Of a stretch of 64,000 nucleotides of DNA, positions 28,492 to 36,724 are shown one piece after another. The translations under genes and the position numbers were made by a program. The DNA is taken from positions 62,001 to 126,000 of the forward strand of contig NZ_CP086654.1 of NCBI RefSeq assembly GCF_020883535.1, in the 5' to 3' direction. Positions within the stretch are counted from its first letter, which is position 1, and each line of letters starts with the position of its first letter. The stretch comes from Staphylococcus ratti. GTDB lineage: Bacteria > Bacillota > Bacilli > Staphylococcales > Staphylococcaceae. The notes under the pieces were generated by a model. That model was not told the origin of the DNA, searched no databases, and worked only from the letters and a program-made list of their open reading frames with translations.

Positions 28492-29358
28492 GTGAAAAAA
28501 ATGAAAATTTGGATGAGTAGTTTAATTATCGTGGTCATAATGGTTGGCACTGGTGGCATGGCATTCGCTCAAAAGCAAGGTAAAAGTAACGAAACAGCAC
28601 ATACGAATTTTATTAATGCGCATACACCGACGTTATTTTTACACGGAACACAAGGAACGTTAAATTCATTAAGTTATTTAATTGATCAGGCCGAAGATAA
28701 AGGCGTAACCAAAGACGTCATCATCGCACATGTCGCAAAGGATGGCACGGTTAATCTAGAGGGCAACATGTCTGAAGATGCAATAAATCCCATCATTCAA
28801 ATAGAATTAGAAGATAATGAAAATATGGATTTAAATCAAAATGCCAAATGGATAAAGCATGTGTTAACGACACTTCAAAATAAATATCATATTCAATCGT
28901 TTAATTTTGTAGGTCATTCTATGGGAAATACATCTTTTGCACAATATATGTTAAATTACGGCAATGATACATCTTTGCCGCAGTTGAAAAAGCAAGTGAA
29001 TATCTCTGGTCCCTATAATGGTGTTTTAGGGATGAACGAAAGTATCAATGAAATAGAAGTGGATGAACAAGGTAAGCCGAGTCGTATGATTCCTCCATAT
29101 CAAGGATTTCTTAAACTGAAAGAAGTGTATAAAGGTAAAAATATCGAAGTTTTAAATATGTATGGAGACATTTTAGATGACACCCATTCTGATGGCGTCG
29201 TTTCAGTAAGTTCATCAAAATCTTTAAAATATTTACTTGGAGATAGCCCAAAAAGTTATAAAGAAATCAAATATGAAGGCGATAACGCCCAACATAGCGC
29301 AATTCACGATAATCCAGATGTCGCCAATGACCTCATTTCTTTTTTATGGGATACATAA
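28492..29358 (+). CDS. DUF915 alpha/beta hydrolase, copy 2
   Basis: Of three in-frame starts, GTG 28492 is best spaced from CGAGGTG, giving 288 aa. The N terminus is a signal peptide or anchor (IWMSSLIIVVIMVGTGGMAFAQ, a plausible cleavage after FAQ). The hydrolase domain has TPTLFLHGTQGTLNS, the nucleophile elbow GHSMGN, GDILDDTHSDG and QHSAIHDN, matching copy 1 motif by motif. Unlike copy 1, it has the classic GHSMG and a signal that looks cleavable, so one copy may be anchored and the other released. The pair probably arose by duplication, with the glucosidase/GntR/GNAT block now between them. Confidence 0.82.
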   Translation: MKKMKIWMSSLIIVVIMVGTGGMAFAQKQGKSNETAHTNFINAHTPTLFLHGTQGTLNSLSYLIDQAEDKGVTKDVIIAHVAKDGTVNLEGNMSEDAINPIIQIELEDNENMDLNQNAKWIKHVLTTLQNKYHIQSFNFVGHSMGNTSFAQYMLNYGNDTSLPQLKKQVNISGPYNGVLGMNESINEIEVDEQGKPSRMIPPYQGFLKLKEVYKGKNIEVLNMYGDILDDTHSDGVVSVSSSKSLKYLLGDSPKSYKEIKYEGDNAQHSAIHDNPDVANDLISFLWDT

Positions 29359-29457
29359 GTTTATGCGAGAGATGAGCGTCCTAAGCATTCATGCACTACA
29401 TAAGGCGCTAAGCGTCATTCTTAAAACAGTATCGTACCTTTTTATGTGATTTTAACC

Positions 29458-30192
29458 TCATTCTACGGCATTTAATGCATTGATGACATGCGTCATATCA
29501 TCATGAATAACTAAATCGGCTTGATAATCGTAAGGCGTCGGATCTTGATTGATAATAATTAACTGACCACGATTAAAGTTTGAAATGAGCCCTGCAGCAG
29601 GTTGGACGACGAGAGAGGATCCTAATACGATCAACGTGTCCGAGGCAGTGATTTTATGGAGTGCATTTAAAGTCGTAGCTTGATTTAACATTTCACCGTA
29701 CAATACGATGTCTGGGCGAATTGTGCCTGCACAATGTTCACAATGATGAAGTTGATGCGTTAAAACATACGATTTTGTGTACTGCGCATTACAATTGATA
29801 CAATAAAAGCGATTTAACGTACCGTGAAGTTCGTCTACATTTTCGCTTCCCGCATCAGAATGCAAACCATCAATATTTTGAGTCACCACCCCTAAAGCAC
29901 GTCCCTCTTTTTCAAGTTGTGCAATCCATTGATGTACAACATTTGGCGCTTTGTCTGCAAACAACAAATATTGATAACAAAAACGCATAAAACCTTCAGG
30001 ATCTGCATTCAAATAATCAGAACTCAACATATATTCAGGAGAATAGCCGTTTTCTGCAATCTTCTCATTTAATCCCCCAACTGAACGAAAATCTGGAATA
30101 CCACTTGCGACAGAAATCCCCGCACCAGTAAAAAAAGTGATTTTATTGGCGCTGTCTACTATTTGCTTCAATTGTTTAATTTGTTGACTCAT
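29458..30192 (-). CDS. Sir2-family NAD-dependent protein deacylase
   Basis: The start is the ATG at 30192 (244 aa), eight bases after GGAG; longer frames lack a site. The Sir2 marks are all present: TGAGISVASGIPDFRS (about 22-37), TQNIDGLH (about 107-114), catalytic His in ELHG (about 124-127), a zinc ribbon CINC...CEHC, and GSSLVVQPAAGL. It removes acyl groups from lysines using NAD+. Bacterial CobB-type enzymes regulate acetyl-CoA synthetase and other metabolic enzymes. It is a single gene, convergent with the upstream hydrolase and divergent from the helicase. Sirtuin domains also occur in anti-phage proteins, but this stand-alone short form looks like housekeeping. Confidence 0.9.
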   Translation of the reverse strand: MSQQIKQLKQIVDSANKITFFTGAGISVASGIPDFRSVGGLNEKIAENGYSPEYMLSSDYLNADPEGFMRFCYQYLLFADKAPNVVHQWIAQLEKEGRALGVVTQNIDGLHSDAGSENVDELHGTLNRFYCINCNAQYTKSYVLTHQLHHCEHCAGTIRPDIVLYGEMLNQATTLNALHKITASDTLIVLGSSLVVQPAAGLISNFNRGQLIIINQDPTPYDYQADLVIHDDMTHVINALNAVE

Positions 30193-30414
30193 ATCCATCA
30201 CTCCGAGAAAAAGTTTTACTTTAATGACTTTATTCAGTGACATTGTAAAAGTGTGCGAAGAAATAAGCAAACGTTAGAGTATTTTCACTCTGTATTGAAA
30301 AATAGTTATAATTACATTAAATGATAGGATAATTCATAAAATTGCGTCGTTATAATAATATTTTTGTTAAAATGATAATAAATTAAGATGTCGTAATGCT
30401 TGGAGGAAAACGTA

Positions 30415-33400
30415 ATGGGTGATCTAGTTAAAAATACATTGTCAGCATGGGGATTAATTGAAACCCTACAGCCAGGTGAATTAAGTGATTTGAAAGGCAT
30501 TTTGAGTGCACATTTATTTGAAAATAATGAGAGTCAGGAAAAAGGGCGTGAATTTGAAAACTTTTATCCTATTTGGGAGAATAGAGCGTTTGTTTTAAAA
30601 AAAGAAAGTAGAAATAAAGGCGCAATCAAATTTCAAATGTATCGCTTTTGTTTTAACTTTGGTGAGATAGAAAAACGTCTTAGAGCAGCATACAATGATG
30701 AAGAAGTTTATAATCCAAGCACTAAAAAATGTTACGGTTATACATTTACAGTGGATGATAAAGGATTTGTCGAGATAGACTCACTTTTTGTTCCTATGCT
30801 CATGACAGCTATGCGTTATTTTAAACACGATAAAAATATTGAAAAAGTACATGAGGATAATTTTGAGAAATTTAAATTTGAATGTGAAGAAGTATTAGGG
30901 GGTAATCCGCTAGACGCTTCAAAAATTCAAAAAATGGATGAATTGTATTGTAAGTACTTTGAAAAGTTCAAAACAGAGTTTCTAAATGGTTTTCAGCATA
31001 CTGTTAAAGTGAAATTTGTTAGACCTAATGATGTAGATCAAGAATTAAATAGCTTTTATCTTACGGATATAGAGTCTGCAAGAGAAAATCCAAATGAGAC
31101 GTTAAAGCAATATATTACTGGAACAAAAGAGAATCAAAAAACAAATATAGATGAAAATAGAAAATTAATTGAGTATTATTTACAACCAAAATTTTACCCA
31201 GATGGTCGGTGGCCTTCTTTAGTTGAGCATCGTCTTTCTTTAATGCAACAAGTAGCAGTAAATCATATTACACATGATAATAAATTAATCAGTTCTGTAA
31301 ATGGACCGCCGGGTACTGGAAAGACAACTTTGTTAAAAGATTTATTTGCACACCATATCGTAGAACGCGCTAAAACATTTGCTGAATTATCACATCCCAA
31401 AGAAGCGTTTAAAGCTCAAAAAATTCATGAAACCGATCAACATCCGACGCATTTTTTAAAAGAGGTACATGCGCAATTTAAAATGGTAGTAGCTTCAAGT
31501 AATAATGGGGCGGTTGAAAACATATCAAAAGATTTGCCTAAAATTTCAGAAGTTATTAGAAATGAAGTAAAAACCAAGTATCCGCAATATGAAACGGAAT
31601 ATCAACTTTTAGCGAAAGAACTTGAAATATTTAAAGGTATAGCAAGTCATTTAATCAATGAAGAGGCTTGGGGTATTTTTTCAGGAGTTTTAGGTAAAAA
31701 GCGTAATATTGATAAAGTGATGGATCAAATGCTAGGTGATGATAAAGCATTGAATCATATACTCATTCGTGAAGAAGCACAATCAGACGTCCTTAAAAAT
31801 TGGAAAGAGGCTAAAAAGTCATTTAATGACACGTTAAAAAGAATCCAAAAAATCAAACTTGAAATAAAGAACGGTTATGAAAAGTATCAAGACTATAGTC
31901 ATAGCATTGCAAAGATGGAGCAGTTTAAAAACCAAGTACAAAAGTTAAAGCAAACATTGGAGCATATGGAAAATAGTAATAAACTTGAATGTGACATAGC
32001 TTCGATGAGCAAAGAAATACAGTTTATCAACAAGCAAATTGAAGATATCGACGAATATGAACGAACGATACAACCTTCTAGCTCATTAAAAGAAAAATTA
32101 AAAAAGTGGGTAGTGGGTAGTAATGACAACGAAGACACTTCAAAATATAGCGCTCAAAAAGCAGCATTAATTGAGCGCAAAATTGATTTGAATCACCAAA
32201 AGCATGAACTTCAAAAAGATGTAGATCATCGTAAAAAAGAAGAAGCAAATATTTTGAAGGAAATGAAAGGTCTCGAAGCAAATATTGAAAAGTTGAATGC
32301 ACGTATTGTAGATTATGAAGACGCCAAAACTACACATAATGGTTTAATGTATCCAGATGAAAAGTTTTGGAAAGATAGTAATGAAGCTTATTGTTTTCGA
32401 CAAGAATCGGTTTTATTCACATCTGATGAACTTCAATTTCAAAGAGGCTTACTTTTCTTGAAAGCAATGGTATTACATAAATATATATTAATTGGTAATG
32501 CAAAATCTATTCAATCTGGTTTGTATGATTTTAAAAGACGATATGAGTATTTAAAGTCAGCACCAATAAAAGTTAAAAATGCTTGGAATATCATTCATCT
32601 CATTTTCCCAGTAATAAGTACGACATTCGCTAGTTTTAGTACGCTTTATACGAATATGAGTAAAGATTTTATAGACTATCTTTATATTGATGAAGCGGGT
32701 CAAGCGGTTCCTCAAGCAGCAGTAGGTGCCCTACACAGATCGCGTCATGTGGTAGCAGTAGGAGATCCGCTTCAAATTGAGCCAGTAGTCACGCTTGAAC
32801 GTCATTTAATCGATCTTGTGAGAAATGCATATAATGTTCCAGAAAGACTAGTGAGCATAGATGCCTCTGTTCAAACGATAGCAGACTATGCCAATAATTA
32901 TGGGTATTGGAAAGGACAAGGAGATGAAAAACAATGGATTGGTATGCCTTTATGGGTGCATAGGCGTTGCTTGAATCCAATGTTTACAATTAGTAATAGC
33001 GTCGCTTATGAAAATAAGATGGTTTTACCGCAGTACGTGAAAAATAGCGAAATAAAAGGTAAAACTGGAGAAGTGACGTGGCTAAATGTTACAGGTAATG
33101 CTAAACAAAAACAATTTGTTGAAGAGCAAGGAAAAGCAGTGTTGGAGTTACTCAAAGGAGACTGGTTACATGCTCAAAAAAATGGTGACATCGCACCTAA
33201 TGTGTTTGTAATTTCTCCTTTCACAGCCATTAAAACTGAAATAAGCCGTTTGGCAAGGAAACAATTGAAGTCATTTGAAACTTCTGAAGTTGATATTAAT
33301 GATTGGGTTAAAGCATCTATAGGCACGGTTCATACATTCCAAGGTAAGGAAGCGGATAAAGTTTATTTTGTTACAGGAACAGACCACAAGCAAAATGGTG

Positions 33401-33558
33401 CGATCCAATGGTCTTGTAGTAAGCCTAATTTAATTAATGTTGCTGTAACAAGAGCAAAAAAAGAATTTGTAATTATAGGTGATGAAAAACGAATCAGTAA
33501 ATTAAAGTATTACAATATTATCAAACGTAACCTAAGCAAATGCGAATCTCAATGCTAA
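30415..33558 (+). CDS. Large SF1 (UPF1/Dna2-like) AAA helicase, possible defence protein
   Basis: The ATG at 30415 follows TTGGAGGAAAA and gives 1047 aa. The N-terminal 290 residues resemble no family I know. Walker A NGPPGTGKTT lies near 296-306. A long insertion with coiled coil (about 470-640, alternating K/E/Q/L) separates it from Walker B IDEAGQAVPQ (near 758), VAVGDPLQIEPV, the motif SIGTVHTFQGKEADKV (near 968) and NVAVTRAKKEFVIIGD (near 1008). These are SF1 helicase motifs of the AAA_11/AAA_12 pair. Such stand-alone large helicases are common in accessory genome and may act in nucleic-acid processing or phage defence. Small membrane-protein genes follow at once. No nuclease motif is seen. 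Confidence 0.88.
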   Translation: MGDLVKNTLSAWGLIETLQPGELSDLKGILSAHLFENNESQEKGREFENFYPIWENRAFVLKKESRNKGAIKFQMYRFCFNFGEIEKRLRAAYNDEEVYNPSTKKCYGYTFTVDDKGFVEIDSLFVPMLMTAMRYFKHDKNIEKVHEDNFEKFKFECEEVLGGNPLDASKIQKMDELYCKYFEKFKTEFLNGFQHTVKVKFVRPNDVDQELNSFYLTDIESARENPNETLKQYITGTKENQKTNIDENRKLIEYYLQPKFYPDGRWPSLVEHRLSLMQQVAVNHITHDNKLISSVNGPPGTGKTTLLKDLFAHHIVERAKTFAELSHPKEAFKAQKIHETDQHPTHFLKEVHAQFKMVVASSNNGAVENISKDLPKISEVIRNEVKTKYPQYETEYQLLAKELEIFKGIASHLINEEAWGIFSGVLGKKRNIDKVMDQMLGDDKALNHILIREEAQSDVLKNWKEAKKSFNDTLKRIQKIKLEIKNGYEKYQDYSHSIAKMEQFKNQVQKLKQTLEHMENSNKLECDIASMSKEIQFINKQIEDIDEYERTIQPSSSLKEKLKKWVVGSNDNEDTSKYSAQKAALIERKIDLNHQKHELQKDVDHRKKEEANILKEMKGLEANIEKLNARIVDYEDAKTTHNGLMYPDEKFWKDSNEAYCFRQESVLFTSDELQFQRGLLFLKAMVLHKYILIGNAKSIQSGLYDFKRRYEYLKSAPIKVKNAWNIIHLIFPVISTTFASFSTLYTNMSKDFIDYLYIDEAGQAVPQAAVGALHRSRHVVAVGDPLQIEPVVTLERHLIDLVRNAYNVPERLVSIDASVQTIADYANNYGYWKGQGDEKQWIGMPLWVHRRCLNPMFTISNSVAYENKMVLPQYVKNSEIKGKTGEVTWLNVTGNAKQKQFVEEQGKAVLELLKGDWLHAQKNGDIAPNVFVISPFTAIKTEISRLARKQLKSFETSEVDINDWVKASIGTVHTFQGKEADKVYFVTGTDHKQNGAIQWSCSKPNLINVAVTRAKKEFVIIGDEKRISKLKYYNIIKRNLSKCESQC

Positions 33559-33597
33559 AAAACACCGAAATTTCGATGTAAGCGTGTGGAGGTAGAT

Positions 33598-33768
33598 ATG
33601 ATGCTATATGTAAAAAGTAAAGCATTATTAATATTAGGAGTGATACTTTTTCTCGCTATGTTTTATTTTAAAGTGGAATTGGGCGATTCTATATTGAGGC
33701 CTTTAGGTTACATTTTATCAGGCATCTTAGTTAGTTTTTCTTTAGGATATAAAGAAAAGGATGTTTAA
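33598..33768 (+). CDS. 56-aa membrane peptide downstream of the helicase
   Basis: GTGGAGGTAG precedes two adjacent ATGs (33598 and 33601); the longer product is 56 aa. Two hydrophobic segments (ALLILGVILFLAMFYF and LRPLGYILSGILVSFSLG) suggest a hairpin in the membrane, with the charged tail KEKD inside. It lies 39 bp after the helicase stop on the same strand and shares its terminator, so cotranscription is likely. I do not recognise the family. Confidence 0.6.
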   Translation: MMLYVKSKALLILGVILFLAMFYFKVELGDSILRPLGYILSGILVSFSLGYKEKDV

Positions 33769-33809
33769 CGTAAGTGCTAAAAGATGACATGTCGTTTTTT
33801 CTCTTTCTA

Positions 33810-33842
33810 GGGCTTTGTGCGCTATCGTACAAAGTCCTTTTT
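33810..33842 (+). terminator. Terminator of the helicase transcription unit
   Basis: GGGCTTTGTGCG (33810-33821) pairs with CGTACAAAGTCC (33826-33837) with G-U wobbles, a 4-nt loop and TTTTT. Confidence 0.78.
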
Positions 33843-33894
33843 GAATTTAAAAATTTTAGGAAAAAAAGCGCAAAAAGAAAGAGATTTAGTAGAT

Positions 33895-34008
33895 TTACGA
33901 TTTTTTACCTAATTCATAGGAAAAAATAGCGCCATTCAGTACTAATATAAGATTTACTAAAAACAATACAATTACCAATGAAGCATAGATTTTATTTTTT
34001 AATAACAT
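33895..34008 (-). CDS. 37-aa hydrophobic micro-protein (candidate)
   Basis: The minus-strand frame starts MLLKNKIYASLVIVLFLVNLI and ends YELGKKS: one transmembrane helix with positively charged ends. AAAGTGAG is 8-9 bases before the ATG, and CTGACA lies in a reasonable -35 position further upstream. Size and layout resemble small toxin or regulatory membrane peptides. It faces the helicase terminator. The coding call is tentative, because so short a frame could occur by chance. Confidence 0.4.
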   Translation of the reverse strand: MLLKNKIYASLVIVLFLVNLILVLNGAIFSYELGKKS

Positions 34009-34128
34009 AACTAACTCACTTTCTAATAATTGTTATCAAAATTAATGTCAGTTTATATTTTAAAGATAAAAAAGAGAGGTGTTACAATAGCATCATATTA
34101 TAAAACTACTTAATTGGAGTTGTGATTT

Positions 34129-34299
34129 ATGGCTAAAAAGAGAAAAGTTTATTTAATTTTATTGATCATAACTGCTTTGGCTGTTTACGCTTTACCACAA
34201 ATAACAGGGAACTATCATTTCTCTACTAGAGTATTTGAGATTATTCCGTTTATTTTCTTTGTTTTATTTCTGTTTAGTTCTGATGATAAACAGGATTGA
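34129..34299 (+). CDS. 56-aa two-helix membrane peptide
   Basis: The frame begins MAKKRKVYLILLIITALAVYALP and ends FVLFLFSSDDKQD. Two hydrophobic helices flank a short polar turn, with basic residues at the front and acidic ones at the end. TTGGAG stands 10 bases before the ATG. It resembles the 56-aa peptide after the helicase in size and layout, though not clearly in sequence. A dispersed hairpin repeat 48 bp downstream probably terminates it. No known family is recognised. Confidence 0.6.
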   Translation: MAKKRKVYLILLIITALAVYALPQITGNYHFSTRVFEIIPFIFFVLFLFSSDDKQD

Positions 34300-34346
34300 C
34301 CATTTCTCTCGAATAATGATAAAACAATTTAATATTGAAATATAGA

Positions 34347-34388
34347 GGGGTGGGACGACGAAATCAAATAGATTTCTGTCTCACTCCC
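34347..34388 (+). repeat. Dispersed hairpin repeat, single copy (terminator-like)
   Basis: GGGGTGGGAC..GAAATC-AAATA-GATTTC..GTCTCACTCCC repeats almost exactly the last unit of the array at 5792-6228. The nested stem would terminate transcription in either direction. Confidence 0.85.
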
Positions 34389-34618
34389 GCATACATTTTT
34401 TACAAAGTTTCTCATCTGGAAATGTTTCATGTGGAACGTTTTTAATGATATTAAGTGCTATGGCTAATTGAGGGCAACGAAAAATGGGGATAACGTTAAA
34501 TTGAGTTAAGGGGGTAAAACGTAAGACAATCGCGCTTTATAACAATTTTAAGGTGTACATGGACTTCTCATTGCTTGTCATAAGCGCTTAATATGGTTAT
34601 TTTAAGAAACTTATATAC
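34389..34618. other. Intergenic stretch without a visible gene
   Basis: I see no open frame with a ribosome binding site, no RNA gene and no mobile-element end here. It likely holds only the promoter of the XRE/DUF3169 pair at its right side. Confidence 0.5.
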
Positions 34619-34650
34619 GTCAAAATGACAATTATATTTGTCATTTTGAC
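34619..34650. promoter_or_regulatory. Strong inverted repeat, likely operator of the XRE/DUF3169 operon
   Basis: Perfect 13-bp arms, GTCAAAATGACAA (34619-34631) and its complement (34638-34650), enclose TTATAT, 39 bp before the XRE start. TGACAA-type arms around an AT centre fit a dimer of dimers or a promoter-covering repressor site. Confidence 0.7.
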
Positions 34651-34688
34651 TAATCTGTTATATGTTTATATATAAGGAGTTGACTGAT

Positions 34689-34892
34689 ATGCGAAATCGA
34701 CTTAAAGAATTGCGCGCGCGTGATGGTTATAATCAGACACAACTTGCGAAAAAAGCTGGGATTTCTAGACAAACGGTTTCTTTAATAGAACGTAATGAGT
34801 TTACACCGTCAATTAGAACAGCGGTATGTATCGCGCGTGTATTCAATGAAACGGTGGAAAGTGTTTTTATTATTGAGGAGGAGGATTTATGA
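34689..34892 (+). CDS. Short XRE-family regulator (YozG-like)
   Basis: The ATG at 34689 follows AAGGAG and gives 67 aa, consisting of little more than a Cro/CI helix-turn-helix: LKELRARDGYNQTQLAKKAGISRQTVSLIERNEFTPS, then a short tail EEEDL. Such minimal regulators typically repress their own operon with a downstream membrane protein. The stop overlaps the start of the DUF3169-like gene (ATGA), so they are translationally coupled. A perfect 13-bp-arm inverted repeat lies 39 bp upstream, the probable binding site. Confidence 0.88.
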   Translation: MRNRLKELRARDGYNQTQLAKKAGISRQTVSLIERNEFTPSIRTAVCIARVFNETVESVFIIEEEDL

Positions 34893-35608
34893 AAGTAGTT
34901 AGGTTTTTAGTGATGGTACTTGTAGGTGGCCTCATTGGTGGTTTAATAGGATTATTATTCAGCTATACAGACCATTTGAAGCTTTTTACACAATTTAAAA
35001 TGACGGATCCATCAACTATTCATATGATTGGTATTCTGTTTTTAATCATTATTGTGGCTTTATTAATATGGGCATTTTACACACAAAAAAAGGTGTTAAA
35101 ACAAAAAAGGCTATTAGATAGTAATATAGAGGATGAAGCCACTGATAATATAGAGAGAAAAGCCGCATTATACTTTTTAAATGTGTCGTTTCTAATGTTT
35201 ACATCTTATGTCGTTGTGTTCCTCTTATTCTTTATTTATGTATTAGGAAATGTGCCAAGTATATATGTTTTTTATCCAGTTTCAGGGTTTTTATTGGCAT
35301 CTCTGTTCTCAATTCCGTATGGATTTTTTGTTAGAAAATACGATTCGCGTTATCCTAAACAAGGAGAAAAAGAATACACCGAAAAAACATTGTCTATCAT
35401 GGATGAAGGGGAACGCCATATCACGCTCGTTTCAATGTATAAGGTTTATCATATTAATATCTCCTTACTTATCATTTCAATTATTATTTTGGGAATATAT
35501 TCATTAGGCAGTAACAACAACCAAACGTTAGCATTGTTTGTTTTAATTGTGCTCTTTATATACAATGTCTTCGGATATTTGTTGAAAGTACGTAAGCACT
35601 ACTTGTAG
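34889..35608 (+). CDS. DUF3169-like multi-pass membrane protein
   Basis: The 239-aa product has about six hydrophobic segments (near residues 5-25, 45-65, 95-120, 128-150, 190-208 and 212-232) with a charged stretch KQKRLLDSNIEDEATDN in between. I recall DUF3169 proteins as partners of short XRE regulators in Firmicutes; their function is unknown. GGAGGAGG lies before the ATG inside the end of the regulator gene. The pair resembles other regulator-plus-membrane-protein switches, perhaps in stress response or bacteriocin immunity, but nothing shows which. Confidence 0.75.
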   Translation: MKVVRFLVMVLVGGLIGGLIGLLFSYTDHLKLFTQFKMTDPSTIHMIGILFLIIIVALLIWAFYTQKKVLKQKRLLDSNIEDEATDNIERKAALYFLNVSFLMFTSYVVVFLLFFIYVLGNVPSIYVFYPVSGFLLASLFSIPYGFFVRKYDSRYPKQGEKEYTEKTLSIMDEGERHITLVSMYKVYHINISLLIISIIILGIYSLGSNNNQTLALFVLIVLFIYNVFGYLLKVRKHYL

Positions 35609-35845
35609 TTTGAATCAAAGCTTTTCTAGGACTGGAACGTATATTATGACCTCGAGTGAGCCATGTTGCCTTTAAAGTGATTCCTTTTGTGCTAGTCGGG
35701 CTAACGCAATAATAAAGTACGAAAAAATGAATATTCCGCTCATTTTATTGCCATCTGTATCAAATTTGCTTAAAATATTGTTGTTTTCTAATGAATAAGA
35801 CGGTAGGCTAGGCTTAAACATCGTATATGACGGCAGGTGGTCGAA

Positions 35846-36385
35846 TTGGCAAGGAAATCTAAGCGAGTTCAAATTTTAGAAGCAGCAGCCCAAATTGTTT
35901 TTGAGCGTGGTGTGGATGCGTTAACGCTTGATGCAGTGGGAAAGCAAGCAGGTGTGAGTAAAGGTGGATTATTGTATCATTTCAAAACGAAAGACGGCTT
36001 AATTGAAGCATTGGTGCACTATGCGAATCAGTTGTACCAACATAACGTTCAAAAAGCATTAGAGCCGGCACTGTCACAAGGACAATATTTAAATGCTTTA
36101 ATAGAAGCAACGCGTGAACATCGTGCTGAAAATGCGCCGATTACGTCTGGATTGTTGGCTGCACATGGGACAAACAAAGATCACTTAGCGCCTTTAAAAG
36201 ACACATATGCACATTGGCAACATACGATTGTGAATGAAGGTGTAGATCCAGTTGATGCAACGATTATTCGTTTAGCAGTTGATGGGCTATGGCTCTCTGA
36301 AATCTTTGAATTTAGCGCAATTGATGAAGAAATGCGCGAGGCTGTACTCAATCGTTTAAAAATGTACACACAACAACCAAAATAA
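35846..36385 (+). CDS. TetR-family transcriptional regulator
   Basis: I choose TTG 35846 (179 aa, LARKSKRVQILEAAAQIVF) because AGGTGG stands five bases before it; the GTG at 35837 overlaps that site. The TetR N-terminal domain is clear: FERGVDALTLDAVGKQAGVSKGGLLYHFKTKDGLIEAL. The C-terminal ligand-binding half (about 75-175) is helical with WLSEIFEF. A terminator follows. The gene is 340 bp before opuCA on the same strand, so it could regulate the osmolyte importer or an efflux function elsewhere; the sequence does not decide. Confidence 0.88.
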   Translation: MARKSKRVQILEAAAQIVFERGVDALTLDAVGKQAGVSKGGLLYHFKTKDGLIEALVHYANQLYQHNVQKALEPALSQGQYLNALIEATREHRAENAPITSGLLAAHGTNKDHLAPLKDTYAHWQHTIVNEGVDPVDATIIRLAVDGLWLSEIFEFSAIDEEMREAVLNRLKMYTQQPK

Positions 36386-36426
36386 AGAAGAATGCTTTGT
36401 TAGTAAGGCATTCAAATAGAGTCATC

Positions 36427-36460
36427 GCCGAATTGTGCAAATGTGCATAATTCGGCTTTT
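36427..36460 (+). terminator. Terminator after tetR
   Basis: GCCGAATT (36427-36434) pairs with AATTCGGC (36449-36456), with an inner TGCA/TGCA match, followed by TTTT. An additional weaker hairpin GAATGC..GCATTC lies at 36390-36413. Confidence 0.8.
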
Positions 36461-36724
36461 ATATTTGAGTTACATTTGAAATAAAACTGACCGATTGGTA
36501 TAGTAAAAAGGTGAACTGTTTACATAAGGTGGGCACGTGACAGTTATCATTTTCAACAATTGACTTCAGTCAGCTAAGGTGTAGCGCTCATGTGCACGCT
36601 TCATTAACGTAAATAATAGCGATTAGGGCTTTTTGTGCCTTGTTTTTACTAAGTACGCTTTGTATGACATTCACAAGGAGTCTTTTTTGTATTGGTAAAT
36701 TTCAAAAGGGAAAGGAATGGACAT

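Noticed and set aside
35672-35872. Minus-strand frame ending in a hydrophobic stretch (IFIFSYFIIALARLAQ)
   Set aside because: No ribosome binding site near any start, and it runs into the tetR coding start.
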